A stretch of 64,000 bases of DNA from Olivibacter jilunii (GCF_900607235.1 NZ_LR027848.1:1379184-1443183); one strand, 5' to 3'; shown: positions 34,418 through 44,060, numbered from the stretch's first letter. Notes: generated by a model from the sequence alone, not told the origin. Program-made: numbers and translations.

Positions 34418-35101
34418 TTAAATTTTTAAATGTTGACCAATTCTTAGCCGGTCACTCCGAAGTTGATTTTTGGTTTTAATACGGCTAACGGAGGTTTTGT
34501 ATCGTTTGGCAATTGCTCCCAACGTATCGCCTTTTTTTACCGTATAGCGTAGATTGATTTCGGAAGCAGTGGATTTCTCTTCGAAAGGGGCATCCTGCGG
34601 TTCTATATAATCCGCTGGTCTATTGTCAAATAAAAAAAGTTGATGTTTCTTTATAATGGCAACAATGTGGGCTGCCCAGGCCTTGCTACCTGCGTAACCA
34701 CCGCGCATGATGCCATAGGCCCAAGAATGATAATCATACGCACTGTATCGATCAAAAAGCGACCGAAATTGCTTACGGGTTTTGAGGTAATTAATGAAAT
34801 CATCGTAAGAAGCCTTAACGCTATCATAGCCCTTGTAAGACGATCGGATTTTTTTGCTGTTATTGGCACCACGAATGCCGAAATGATTATTGAGATGGAT
34901 TGCAACCTTACTACTACCATTCGCGCTTTCATGCATAGCTACCGCTAGAATAATACTGGCCGGAACACCGAATTTCTCCATCGCGTCGATGGCCCACTCT
35001 TTGTGAGCCTCTATATAGGCATGCGCGCCCCCTTGCGCATAGCTGGTTTGCGACAAGAAAAAAAGGAAAAACAAGAATATGGGAAACCGAAGGGTTTTCA
35101 T
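34418..35101 (-). CDS. Exported glucosaminidase with C-terminal LysM
   Basis: A 227 aa paralogue of the neighbour at 33511-34404, with a cleaved signal peptide (TSYAQG) in place of a lipobox. It has the glucosaminidase motifs IILAVAMHESANGSSK and FGIRGANNSK, ending YAGSKAWAAHIVAIIKKHQLFLFD, and a LysM (YTVKKGDTLGAIAKRY). The pair may act at different sites, one membrane-anchored and one soluble. Confidence 0.88.
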   Translation of the reverse strand: MKTLRFPIFLFFLFFLSQTSYAQGGAHAYIEAHKEWAIDAMEKFGVPASIILAVAMHESANGSSKVAIHLNNHFGIRGANNSKKIRSSYKGYDSVKASYDDFINYLKTRKQFRSLFDRYSAYDYHSWAYGIMRGGYAGSKAWAAHIVAIIKKHQLFLFDNRPADYIEPQDAPFEEKSTASEINLRYTVKKGDTLGAIAKRYKTSVSRIKTKNQLRSDRLRIGQHLKI

Positions 35102-35104
35102 TTA

Positions 35105-35731
35105 CTATAATTTTCTGATAAGGAATATACCATCACGGATTGGTAAAATCAATTTCTGTACCCGTTTGTCTTGTGCGATGGTTTTGTTGAGTTCAATGAT
35201 TTGCTCGGTTTGTTTATCCGGTGATGCGTCTGTAATTTTTCCCTTCCAAAGTACATTGTCGATCATAATCAGCCCGCCTGTTCTCACTTTGTCAAGCACG
35301 AGTTCAAAATAATTAAGGTTATTCTTTTTATCAGCATCGATGAAGACTAGGTCGAAGGTTTCCTCAAGTGTCGGTATAATCTGCAGGGCTTCGCCAATAT
35401 GGTAACGTATTTTGGCACCGTAAGGTGAAGCATCGAAATACCCCTGAACTCGTTCAGCCAACTCTTCGTTGATATCAATGGTATGCAAGATCCCATCAGA
35501 AACAAGCCCCTCTGCTAAACAAAGACTCGCATAACCTGTGAAGGTGCCAATCTCTAAAATTCTTTTCGGAGCTAAGAGGTGACTTATTAAACTCAAAAAA
35601 CGCCCCTGGAAATGTCCGGAAAGCATATGAGGCTGAGTTTCCTTTAAATAGGTCTCCCGATTAATTGCTTTCAAAAGGGGAGGCTCATCATCACAGGTAC
35701 TCGTTAAATAGGCATTGAGCAAGTTATCCAT
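35105..35731 (-). CDS. Class I SAM-dependent O-methyltransferase
   Basis: A 208 aa methyltransferase of the catechol/caffeoyl-CoA O-methyltransferase type: SAM loop ILEIGTFTGYASLCLAEGL, metal and SAM residues in VFIDADKKNNLNYF and IMIDNVLWKGKI. The substrate is not predictable. The ATG at 35731 is preferred over 35740. It leads the operon with the two glucosaminidases, 3 bp before the first, though a functional link is not obvious. Confidence 0.85.
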   Translation of the reverse strand: MDNLLNAYLTSTCDDEPPLLKAINRETYLKETQPHMLSGHFQGRFLSLISHLLAPKRILEIGTFTGYASLCLAEGLVSDGILHTIDINEELAERVQGYFDASPYGAKIRYHIGEALQIIPTLEETFDLVFIDADKKNNLNYFELVLDKVRTGGLIMIDNVLWKGKITDASPDKQTEQIIELNKTIAQDKRVQKLILPIRDGIFLIRKL

Positions 35732-35888
35732 TATCTCCATGAAGCAAACTTATATAAAATGCTCGGTATTTTCGAATACCACAATATAAATTATAGCTAT
35801 ACAAAGATCCTTTCGAGAAGCGCTTTTAATCTGCTATTGTGCTAGTATTAAGAGAACGTTTTTTTGAAAACATAATAATGGTCTGTTA

Positions 35889-36302
35889 TTAAGACTGAAT
35901 CGTCTTAAGATAATCTTGCAAGATAATGACAGCAGAAACGGCATCCACTAAGCCTTTTTCTTGTCTTTTTGATCGTCTTAGTCCGCTTTGTGCAATACTG
36001 GCCGAGGCCATTTTTGAGGTGAATCGCTCGTCCATGGTAACGATTGGCATTTGAGGAAAGGACTTTTTCAGTAAATTAATAAAACCTTTTACATGTACGG
36101 CCGATTGAGAATCAGATCCATCCAGTTGCTTGGGCATACCTACGACAAAAGATTCCACCTGTTCCTGGGATACATATTTTTTCAGGTATTCAATAACATC
36201 TTTTGGATGAATGGTGGTTAAAGCGGTCGCGATAATTTGTAAAGGATCTGTCACTGCGACACCTATTCGCTTTGTGCCATAATCAAAAGCCATTATCCGC
36301 AT
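35889..36302 (-). CDS. ruvX: Holliday junction resolvase-like RuvX/YqgF
   Basis: A 137 aa RNase H-fold protein with MAFDYGTKRIGVAVTDP, VVGMPKQLDGS, MDERFTSKMA and a C-terminal VDAVSAVIILQDYL, carrying the acidic metal ligands of the family. It takes part in resolution or rRNA processing. A TATCTTTG box lies just upstream on the minus strand. Confidence 0.92.
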   Translation of the reverse strand: MRIMAFDYGTKRIGVAVTDPLQIIATALTTIHPKDVIEYLKKYVSQEQVESFVVGMPKQLDGSDSQSAVHVKGFINLLKKSFPQMPIVTMDERFTSKMASASIAQSGLRRSKRQEKGLVDAVSAVIILQDYLKTIQS

Positions 36303-36329
36303 AAATTCTTATTTTTGAACATCTGTTCG

Positions 36330-36337
36330 CAAAGATA
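36330..36337 (-). promoter_or_regulatory. TATCTTTG box for ruvX
   Basis: The minus strand reads TATCTTTG about 28 bp before the ruvX ATG at 36302. No -33 TTG is seen at standard spacing. It lies in the 102 bp gap shared with the divergent holB. Confidence 0.4.
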
Positions 36338-36404
36338 CGGAAAGCTAATCTATTTTAGGCTTAAGAAGGCCAAGAGCGAGTAGTACAAGCCCATAAAGGA
36401 AAAT

Positions 36405-37520
36405 ATGCAGTTTAAAGATATAATAGGACAGGAAAAAGTAAAAGCGCACTTGATCAATACGGTAAAGGAAAATAGAGTAAGCCACGCGCAACTTTTTCTT
36501 GGTCCCGAAGGAAGCGGAAGTTTACCACTTGCTGTCGCCTACGCGCAATACATTAATTGTGAAAACAAGCAAGAGAACGATAGCTGCGGTAGTTGCAGTT
36601 CGTGTAGAAAATATGCGAAGATTATTCATCCCGATCTGCACTTTTCCTACCCCTTTTTTGCGTCGCATAAAGAGGACACGGCCAGTACTTTCATTGATCA
36701 ATGGCGAAACAGTTTCCTGAGAAATCCCTACCTCAATCTGGAAACCTGGCGAAGTAGCCTGGATGCAGGAAATAAACAGGCGAATATCAACATTGCTGAA
36801 TGCCATCACATTATCCAAAAATTAAGTCTCAAAGCTTTTGAAGCTCCCTATAAGGTGCTTATTATGTGGTTGCCCGAATTTTTGGATAAAGAAGGGAATA
36901 CCTTACTTAAGTTGATTGAGGAGCCGCCTGAAAAAACGCTATTCTTGCTGGTAACGCAAAATCAGGATCAATTACTGAACACCATTATATCCCGAACTCA
37001 ATTAGTAAAAGTAAATGCACTTGATAAAGTTAGTCTGGCGGAGTTTTTGGTTCGTGAAAAGGGTGTGTCACATGAGAAGGCTTTGCAGCTGGCTTATATT
37101 AGCGAGGGTAATGTGCAGCAAGCGCTGTCCCTTTTGTCCGATGATCCGGGTGGGGGATATTTTCAGCTTTTTGTACAATGGTTGCGCTTCTGTTTTGGCG
37201 CACGTGTACTCGATCTTTTGCAACTGGTTGAAGAAGATTTGTCCAAGCTTGGACGTGAAAATCAAAAAAGTTTCTTACTTTACGCTATTCAAATGATGCG
37301 TGATGTAGTGTTATTTAAAGAGGGTGCAAAAACGCTCGTACACCTACCGGAGGCGGAAATGTCTTTTGTTGAAAAGTTTAGCCCGCTTTATGAAACGGCT
37401 AAATTGGAAGCTTGTGTCAGCATATTTGAAAAAACAAGTTATTACGTAGAACGCAATGCAAACCCTAAAATCTTATTTTTAGATGTATCTTTGCAATTAG
37501 TTTTATTATTTAAACACTAA
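36405..37520 (+). CDS. holB: DNA polymerase III subunit delta prime
   Basis: A clamp-loader AAA+ subunit. The zinc module has Cys52, Cys61, Cys64 and Cys67. The Walker A region GPEGSGSLPLA (33-43) lacks the Lys, as expected of delta prime, which does not hydrolyse ATP. SRT stands where other loaders have the arginine-finger SRC. A six-base AAAGGA lies before the ATG, one of the few Shine-Dalgarno-like sites here. The 3' end of the gene hosts the promoter of ricT. Confidence 0.9.
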   Translation: MQFKDIIGQEKVKAHLINTVKENRVSHAQLFLGPEGSGSLPLAVAYAQYINCENKQENDSCGSCSSCRKYAKIIHPDLHFSYPFFASHKEDTASTFIDQWRNSFLRNPYLNLETWRSSLDAGNKQANINIAECHHIIQKLSLKAFEAPYKVLIMWLPEFLDKEGNTLLKLIEEPPEKTLFLLVTQNQDQLLNTIISRTQLVKVNALDKVSLAEFLVREKGVSHEKALQLAYISEGNVQQALSLLSDDPGGGYFQLFVQWLRFCFGARVLDLLQLVEEDLSKLGRENQKSFLLYAIQMMRDVVLFKEGAKTLVHLPEAEMSFVEKFSPLYETAKLEACVSIFEKTSYYVERNANPKILFLDVSLQLVLLFKH

Positions 37521-37541
37521 ACGCTCCCGTGATAAACGGGA
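37486..37541 (+). promoter_or_regulatory. Promoter box and leader hairpin before ricT
   Basis: TATCTTTG at 37486-37493 lies inside the end of holB. The leader then holds TCCCGT-gataa-ACGGGA (37525-37541), a 6 bp hairpin 17 bp before the ricT ATG. Its purpose is unknown. Confidence 0.4.
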
Positions 37542-37557
37542 CTCAATATATAGAAAT

Positions 37558-38937
37558 ATGGGATGTGATAATTGTTCATCCGGAGGAGGTTGTGCCCCTG
37601 CAGGTTGCCAGAGCAACGGTTCATGCATGACGAATGGATGCAATAAATTGGATGTGTACGATTGGCTAAGCCATATGGATATGCCAACAAATTATATACC
37701 GTTTAACATTGTAGAAGTAAGATTTAAAGGATCTCGAAAAGACTTTTATATCAATCAGGATAATCTTTATCTGGAAATGGGCGAACCTGTTGCAGTAGAA
37801 ACGGCAACAGGCGGTTACGATATTGGCTTTGTCTCACTCACCGGTGAACTGGTTCGCTTGCAACTTAAAAAGAACAAGGTTGACCCTAATAGCGTTGAAC
37901 GCAAGATATTTCGTAAGGCAACCAGTAATGATATGGATAAATATCAGGCGGCTAAAGACTTAGAATGGGAAACTATGCATCGTGCGCGAAAATTGGCTCT
38001 TGATTTAGGGTTGTCCATGAAGTTAAGTGATGTAGACTATCAAGGAGATAAGACAAAAGCTACTTTTTACTATACAGCTGAGGGCCGGGTCGACTTTAGA
38101 GAACTCATTAAAAAGATGGCGGAAGCTTTTCGTATTCGTATTGAGATGCGCCAAATTGGTATGCGGCAAGAAGCAAGTCGTTTGGGAGGCATCGGGTCTT
38201 GCGGAAGAGAACTTTGCTGTTCCACTTGGTTGACCGATTTTAAAACGGTCTCCACCGCTGCTGCACGATATCAGAATTTATCGCTGAATACGCTGAAATT
38301 AGCCGGCCAGTGCGGAAAGCTCAAATGTTGTCTCAACTATGAATTGGATACCTATATGGACGCCTTAAAAGATATTCCTAACGATATTGACCGCTTGGAA
38401 ACAAAAAGAGGTACCGCACGTTTGCAGAAAACGGATATCTTTAGGAGACTAATGTGGTTTTCCTTTCCGGAAGATGAAAACTGGATTCCCCTCGAAATAG
38501 ACCAGGTGCGTATCATAGCTGAAGGAAATAAAGAGGGCATCAAACCAGATGATCTGGTGGAGATTAAGGAAGAGGTAGCCATTGTTAAACCGGTAACTTA
38601 CGACTATGAAAATGTAGTAGGACAGGATAGCTTAACTCGTTTAGATGACAAAAGCAAAAAGAAGAAACGTCCGTCCAAGAAAAGAAATAAAAACAAACAA
38701 CCAGCCTCCGATAGACAGACAGATGCCGGACAGACACTAAATTCCGGACAGAAACTGCAACAGAAAACAGCCACTTCTCCAAAAAAAGAAGGCAAGGTTT
38801 CAGCGGATCATGCGGGAGGGGATAAGGGAGCGGTTAAGGACGCGGCAAACGCGCAAAAAACAAAAAACAGTCGCAGACGATACAGAGGTAAACGAACAAA
38901 TAAGGAGGGAGGGGCATCAAATGGTGAAAAACCCTAA
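37558..38937 (+). CDS. ricT: PSP1-domain protein RicT (YaaT-like)
   Basis: The 459 aa protein opens with a cysteine cluster (C3, C6, C12, C17, C23, C28), has a PSP1 C-terminal domain, and two further Cys motifs GSCGRELCC and GQCGKLKCC, as in RicT/YaaT. In Bacillus RicAFT these cysteines bind [4Fe-4S] clusters and the complex supports RNase Y function and phosphorelay. The last about 90 residues are basic and low in complexity (KKKKRPSKKRNKNK...), an extension not needed for the fold. It overlaps gldH by 17 bp. Confidence 0.88.
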   Translation: MGCDNCSSGGGCAPAGCQSNGSCMTNGCNKLDVYDWLSHMDMPTNYIPFNIVEVRFKGSRKDFYINQDNLYLEMGEPVAVETATGGYDIGFVSLTGELVRLQLKKNKVDPNSVERKIFRKATSNDMDKYQAAKDLEWETMHRARKLALDLGLSMKLSDVDYQGDKTKATFYYTAEGRVDFRELIKKMAEAFRIRIEMRQIGMRQEASRLGGIGSCGRELCCSTWLTDFKTVSTAAARYQNLSLNTLKLAGQCGKLKCCLNYELDTYMDALKDIPNDIDRLETKRGTARLQKTDIFRRLMWFSFPEDENWIPLEIDQVRIIAEGNKEGIKPDDLVEIKEEVAIVKPVTYDYENVVGQDSLTRLDDKSKKKKRPSKKRNKNKQPASDRQTDAGQTLNSGQKLQQKTATSPKKEGKVSADHAGGDKGAVKDAANAQKTKNSRRRYRGKRTNKEGGASNGEKP

Positions 38938-39409
38938 AATTCGTAACCTTATTTGCTTGGTGGCTATGATGAGCTGTATGCTTTCGTGTAATCATGGCGC
39001 ATTGGTCGACGAGTTTAGACCCGTACCCAACCAGGCATGGAATTATGCCTTTACACCAGAGTTTAAAGTTGAAGTAAAAAATAATACGATACCCTATCGA
39101 TTGAAAGTGAATGTACGCTTGACGTCGGAGTACCGATACGCAAATCTATTTGTTTTGGTACATCAAAGAAGTGCAAAACATAAACCGAGCAGCAAACGGA
39201 TCGAGCTGCAGGTGGCCGATAAAGACGGCCGTTGGCTGGGCAAAGGTATCGGAAGCTTGTATAGTTATCAGATTGCTTACAATACCAACTATCATTTTCC
39301 CGATACAGGGACTTACTATTTTAAAATTGAGCAAAACATGCGAGATAGTCCTTTAAAAGGAGTTAGCGACGTGGGAATTTGTGTGCTTCCCGAAAGTGTT
39401 GCAAAATAA
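38921..39409 (+). CDS. gldH: Gliding motility lipoprotein GldH
   Basis: From the ATG at 38921 (17 bp inside ricT, behind AAGGAGGGAGG, a strong Shine-Dalgarno-like site) the protein is 162 aa with a lipobox MLSC. The remainder fits GldH: a beta-rich, conserved Bacteroidota lipoprotein linked to gliding and Type IX-associated functions, with YHFPDTGTYYFKIEQNMR as a recognisable block. Non-gliding species also carry it, so motility cannot be concluded. Confidence 0.85.
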   Translation: MVKNPKIRNLICLVAMMSCMLSCNHGALVDEFRPVPNQAWNYAFTPEFKVEVKNNTIPYRLKVNVRLTSEYRYANLFVLVHQRSAKHKPSSKRIELQVADKDGRWLGKGIGSLYSYQIAYNTNYHFPDTGTYYFKIEQNMRDSPLKGVSDVGICVLPESVAK

Positions 39410-39456
39410 TCGGCATGATTTATGTCTTAATAAAGACAAAAAGCCAGAATTTGTCT

Positions 39457-40878
39457 ATGCACAAAACTTTACCTCAACAGCTTTTCTATATCTTATTTTT
39501 TGTATTACTGGCAGCTTGCAGACAATCGGGCTCGCCTATCGGAGATCTGTTATTTAAGCAAACCAAAAATAAAGTTTATAAAGAAGTAAACACCGATTCG
39601 TTACATACTTACTTTAAAAACTATTTGGAGACAAACACAAATCTATTTAAGAATCCAAAGTATTTAACCCGCTTTTATACAAACGCAAATTTTGAGCCGG
39701 TACTAATTACCAAGTTTTACGCGGATTCTTCACTTTTTCGTTTGATAGATTTTCTAAAGCGTGTCGAAGAACATGGCCTTTCAACCCGATCGTATAAAGC
39801 AGATACCCTATACGATGCACTTGTTCAGCTGTCGGGTCGAAAGGATATGAAGGTCGATGAGGCCTATGCATGTATTGTTCGTGCGGAGCTGCTCGCGGCG
39901 GAGGCGCTTACTCGATATGCTTTTGCATTGGAATATGGGATGACGAATCCAAGGAAAGTATTACCTCGTTATTATATTCCTGTAAGCAGACCCGATAGCG
40001 TGTCCTTTGACCGGGTTCTGAGCGTTGAAAATTTAAAGCATTACCTAGATAGTATACAGCCTAAAAGTGGTGCTTACAGAGCGATGCAAAAAGCTTTGAT
40101 TAATGAGAACCATGGAGCAAAAAAGATAGCGTTGATCGCAAATATGGAACGTTTGCGATGGAAGTACAAAATGGACAGCACCCATTTGATATATGTGAAT
40201 ATTCCAGCTTATCAATTATATATTATCCGTGACCGAAGCACAAAGGGTCAAATGAAGGTGGTTGTAGGAAAGGCAGACGGGCACGAAACCCCGATGCTGG
40301 CAAGTAAAATTCATAGTGTACAAGTGAATCCGATTTGGAATATACCAACAAGTATTGCAAAGAAGGAGATATTAGTACAGGCGAAGGCCGACAAATATTA
40401 TCTGGCCAATCATGGAATGGATGTGTATAGAAGGGGCGTAAAAATCGCAAATCCGGATACGATCGACTGGAGCGTATATAATGAAGAAAACCTGCCTTAT
40501 AGCTTTAAGCAACAACCTGGGAACACTAATTCACTCGGACTTATTAAGTTTCTGTTTAAAAATGGAAGCAGCGTCTATCTGCACGATACACCGGCAAAGG
40601 CAGTGTTCAGTAGATCAATGCGTGCTGCCAGTCATGGATGCGTAAGGGTAGAAAAGCCGCTGGATCTGGCACGTGCTTTATTTGGCGAAGGCGAAAAATA
40701 CGACCTCATCAAGGAAGAGATGTCTAGTGAGGAACCTGTAGCCAAAACAATTGGACTTAAGCCACAAGTTCCCGTGGTATTAGACTATGTTACTTGTAAA
40801 ATGGATAGTTCTTCCACTTTAAAGTTTTATCCGGACGTATATAAACTAGACTCCCTATTGTACCGATCGCTAAAGTAG
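39457..40878 (+). CDS. L,D-transpeptidase lipoprotein (YcbB-like)
   Basis: The ATG at 39457 gives a lipobox LLAAC. An N-terminal scaffold and substrate-recognition region precedes a YkuD domain whose catalytic SHGCVRV sits at about 40630-40650, with the preceding His in YLHDTPAK. L,D-transpeptidases make 3-3 crosslinks in peptidoglycan or attach proteins. Its last 9 bp overlap the end of the convergent YkuD_2 gene. Confidence 0.87.
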   Translation: MHKTLPQQLFYILFFVLLAACRQSGSPIGDLLFKQTKNKVYKEVNTDSLHTYFKNYLETNTNLFKNPKYLTRFYTNANFEPVLITKFYADSSLFRLIDFLKRVEEHGLSTRSYKADTLYDALVQLSGRKDMKVDEAYACIVRAELLAAEALTRYAFALEYGMTNPRKVLPRYYIPVSRPDSVSFDRVLSVENLKHYLDSIQPKSGAYRAMQKALINENHGAKKIALIANMERLRWKYKMDSTHLIYVNIPAYQLYIIRDRSTKGQMKVVVGKADGHETPMLASKIHSVQVNPIWNIPTSIAKKEILVQAKADKYYLANHGMDVYRRGVKIANPDTIDWSVYNEENLPYSFKQQPGNTNSLGLIKFLFKNGSSVYLHDTPAKAVFSRSMRAASHGCVRVEKPLDLARALFGEGEKYDLIKEEMSSEEPVAKTIGLKPQVPVVLDYVTCKMDSSSTLKFYPDVYKLDSLLYRSLK

Positions 40879-41709
40879 GTTGCCTGCTTCGGCTAACGAC
40901 ATTGAATCGGGTATTTCTGATTTGGATTCATCCATGTTGGCCGCCATTAAGCTTTGTGTTGCCGTCTGCTCATTTAGATAGGCGGACTGGTATTTTGCTG
41001 ATTTACCGTATATATAAAGAACCGATTTGTTTTTGATCAGATCAATGATTTTATCTTTTAAAGGTTCGGATACGGCTGGACAGCCTTGGCTTACTCCCAT
41101 TCGGTCTTGGCCTTTCAATATATTGGCTCCTACATACCAAGCGCCATGGAGCACAATGCCCCGCGCTCGCGCGTTTGTATTAAATCCACGATCTAAGCCG
41201 TCCAATTTTAACGACCGACCATGCTTTCCTTGATACGTTTCTCCCGTTAAATAAAATCCTAAACTACTCTGATTCGAATTTGGTCGATCGGAAAACAACC
41301 TAGCCTCTTGAATACCGCTCCCGCGGCCATGCGCGACAAAGGTATTTAACAATAGACTATCCCGCTCCAAGTCAATAATCCACAAACGAGGCTTACTACT
41401 GTGTATGCTGAGATCTGCGATGGTCAAAATGGGTGAATCGGTCTTTCCTTGTTCTCTTAAATTCAAATAGCCAATATATGCTTGCCTGAATACGACGCTA
41501 TCTAATGTAGGTGCAAGCTTTTGCACATGCTCGTAAACAGATTCAAACGTGTTAGATAAGAGCGAACCGCGATTGGTCTTCTTTTTTTTGTTAAAAACCT
41601 TATGGTTTATAGGTCTGGGTGAATGGATGGATCGCCAACTGGTATTAATAACGATTGCTAAAAATAAAAAAATAATACTGGGCACTAAAATGCTCTTTCT
41701 CAACTTCAT
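40870..41709 (-). CDS. Murein L,D-transpeptidase catalytic domain (YkuD_2) protein
   Basis: From the ATG at 41709 the protein has an N-terminal membrane segment and a YkuD_2 (PF13645) domain with GIVLHGAWYV and the catalytic SQGCPAVS. The family links or trims peptidoglycan in the periplasm. The first 31 codons of the longer frame have no support. It overlaps the convergent L,D-transpeptidase by 9 bp, so two of this enzyme class lie side by side. Confidence 0.8.
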   Translation of the reverse strand: MKLRKSILVPSIIFLFLAIVINTSWRSIHSPRPINHKVFNKKKKTNRGSLLSNTFESVYEHVQKLAPTLDSVVFRQAYIGYLNLREQGKTDSPILTIADLSIHSSKPRLWIIDLERDSLLLNTFVAHGRGSGIQEARLFSDRPNSNQSSLGFYLTGETYQGKHGRSLKLDGLDRGFNTNARARGIVLHGAWYVGANILKGQDRMGVSQGCPAVSEPLKDKIIDLIKNKSVLYIYGKSAKYQSAYLNEQTATQSLMAANMDESKSEIPDSMSLAEAGNLL

Positions 41710-41986
41710 ATACTCTCCACTTTTCTCTTTTCCATTTAGAGTCAAAAGACGTTTTTTTGAAAACGACAATTGCCCCGAATTTATTGTGTGACAAAAATAC
41801 AATAAATATCTTAAAACTCATTCATTGTAAGAAATATTTTAACTATTCTGACAATTTAATAACAGGATACTAAGAAAAATGTCAAAACAGAAGTTTTATA
41901 TATAAAACGAAGCGAGAAGGCTTTATATTTATCAGAATTTAAAAACATTCGCTCGTTTGATTGTTAGGAACTAAACTGAAATTCAT

Positions 41987-42769
41987 ATGACATATCAATA
42001 TTTGTTAACGACGATTGAGGGAGAGATTTTGAAAATAACCATCAATCGTGAACAGAAGCTTAATGCATTGAATAGAGATACGCTGCGAGAATTAAACCAG
42101 GCAATTACAACAGGTTTGCAGGATAAAAACGTAACCGGTATAGTTATTACCGGGGCCGGAGAAAAAGCTTTTGTGGCAGGGGCCGATATCAGCGAATTTG
42201 CCGGCTTTGACGAATCGCAGGGTCGAGATCTGGCAACTAAGGGGCAATTGGAGGTTTTTAACTTAATTCATCATGCAGAAAAGCCCATTGTAGCGGCTAT
42301 CAATGGGTTCGCATTGGGTGGTGGGCTTGAGATTGCAATGGCCTGCCATATACGCATTGCTAGTCATACCGCACGTTTGGGCTTGCCTGAGGTTTCTCTT
42401 GGGCTAATCCCGGGATATGGGGGAACGCAGCGTTTAACCCAGTTAGTAGGCAGGGGAAATGCGATGGAGCTGATACTAACCGGAAATATGATTAATGCTG
42501 AAAAGGCTTTGCAGATTGGTTTAGTTAACCATGTGGTACCGGCTGACGAAGTAATTAGCAAGTCGGAAGAGATCATTAATGACATAGCAAAGCGATCACC
42601 ACGTGCCGTAGCCGCAGCCATTCGAGCAATTAATGCCTCCCTAGTAGCTGGCGAGCAAGGGTTTAATGTTGAAATTAATGAATTTGCTAAATGCTTCGCA
42701 ACCGCTGACTTTCAGGAGGGCGTAGCTGCATTTCTTGAAAGACGACAACCCCAATTTCCTAAAGAATAA
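41987..42769 (+). CDS. Enoyl-CoA hydratase/crotonase family protein
   Basis: A 260 aa crotonase with oxyanion-hole residues in AGADISEF and GGGLEIAMACHIRIAS, and the catalytic Glu region LPEVSLGLIPGYGGTQRL. It hydrates enoyl-CoA in beta-oxidation or related pathways. No other fatty-acid gene is nearby, so its pathway is open. It is monocistronic. Confidence 0.92.
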   Translation: MTYQYLLTTIEGEILKITINREQKLNALNRDTLRELNQAITTGLQDKNVTGIVITGAGEKAFVAGADISEFAGFDESQGRDLATKGQLEVFNLIHHAEKPIVAAINGFALGGGLEIAMACHIRIASHTARLGLPEVSLGLIPGYGGTQRLTQLVGRGNAMELILTGNMINAEKALQIGLVNHVVPADEVISKSEEIINDIAKRSPRAVAAAIRAINASLVAGEQGFNVEINEFAKCFATADFQEGVAAFLERRQPQFPKE

Positions 42770-42889
42770 TGAGATATCAAGTATTTGCATAACTGCTTTT
42801 ACTTTTTATAACCATAAATGAGCTCACCTGATTACCCAGGTCAGTTTTTACCATCCCTACGGGAGGCAAGTTTTTTAATTTTTAATTTT

Positions 42890-42897
42890 TAATTTTG
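42890..42897 (+). promoter_or_regulatory. TAATTTTG box before the AI-2E-type gene
   Basis: This TAnnTTTG match ends 14 bp before the ATG at 42912 inside a T-rich run. No TTG is seen at the expected -33 distance. Confidence 0.3.
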
Positions 42898-42911
42898 AAT
42901 TTAAAAAAAGC

Positions 42912-43955
42912 ATGTCTTTAGCTTTGTTCGATCAGAAACAGCGGAATAATATCACTTTAGTGATTATCGTTGTGCTAGGTGCATTTATTCTATATTCTTT
43001 ACGAGGCATTTTCGGTGCCTTGCTGGCAACTATGATTATGTACACCATCTTCAGATCGCTAAATCTGTACTTAACAGAGCAACTGAAATGGCGGAAATCA
43101 ATTTCAGCGGTATTGATCATCATTGCTTCTTTTTTTATTATTGTATTCCCTTTTTATGGCCTCATTAACATGATTGCCAAACGAGTAATAGAGCTCACCA
43201 AACATCCTGATAAAATCCAACGGGTAATCGATGAGATTAACCGCTTTTTAGGAGATAAGTTACAACAGCCGGATTTGATAACGAATAACCTGCAACGAGG
43301 GGTGGCTTATGCGGGAAATCTGATGACTTCTATTTTAAGTGGTGCCGCCAATATTTTGCTCGACATCTCGGTCATGTATTTTCTACTATATTTTCTGTTT
43401 GTAGGCTGTAGGGAGTTTGAGAAAGGTGTATTGCGTTATTCCCCATTCTCGGATGAGAACGCAATACGCTTCGGTGTGGAATTAAGAAATATTACCTATT
43501 CGAATGTGCTAGGTCAAGGTCTGATTGCCGTAATACAGGGAGGTGCCGTCGCCTTTGGATATTGGATGTTTGATTTCGCTGATCCTCTATTTTGGGGAGT
43601 GATTTGCGTTATCCTGTCTTTTATTCCAGTGGTAGGTGCTCCCATGGTTTTTATTCCTGCTTGTATCATAAAATTTATAGACGGCGATACATTCAATGCA
43701 ATCGCCATGCTGCTATGGGGCATCCTTTTAGTGTCGAATATCGATAATGTACTTCGCTTGGTAATTGCAAAGCGTGTGGGCGATATCCATCCCATTATTA
43801 CCATTGTAGGGGTTATTATAGGAATTCCCATGTTCGGCATTATGGGGCTTGTTTTCGGGCCATTGCTGCTTTCTTATTTCTTGATCACTGTGAAAATTTA
43901 TGAAACAAACAAGTTGGCTGAAATGCGCTTAAGGAAAAAAAATAATGACAATTAG
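42912..43955 (+). CDS. AI-2E family transporter
   Basis: A 347 aa polytopic protein with eight hydrophobic segments in the layout of the AI-2E/PerM family (for example GAFILYSLRGIFGALLATMI, and the DNVLRLVIAKR motif near residue 275). Members move diverse small solutes or ions; autoinducer-2 export is known only for a few. It stands alone. Confidence 0.85.
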   Translation: MSLALFDQKQRNNITLVIIVVLGAFILYSLRGIFGALLATMIMYTIFRSLNLYLTEQLKWRKSISAVLIIIASFFIIVFPFYGLINMIAKRVIELTKHPDKIQRVIDEINRFLGDKLQQPDLITNNLQRGVAYAGNLMTSILSGAANILLDISVMYFLLYFLFVGCREFEKGVLRYSPFSDENAIRFGVELRNITYSNVLGQGLIAVIQGGAVAFGYWMFDFADPLFWGVICVILSFIPVVGAPMVFIPACIIKFIDGDTFNAIAMLLWGILLVSNIDNVLRLVIAKRVGDIHPIITIVGVIIGIPMFGIMGLVFGPLLLSYFLITVKIYETNKLAEMRLRKKNNDN

Positions 43956-44060
43956 TATTGTTGGCAAACTGTTTGCTTGTTATTTTGTATATATATAAGG
44001 TCGCTTCAGGTAGCCTTTAAAAACTATTAGTTGATAATTAACATTAATTTTTTAAAAGTC

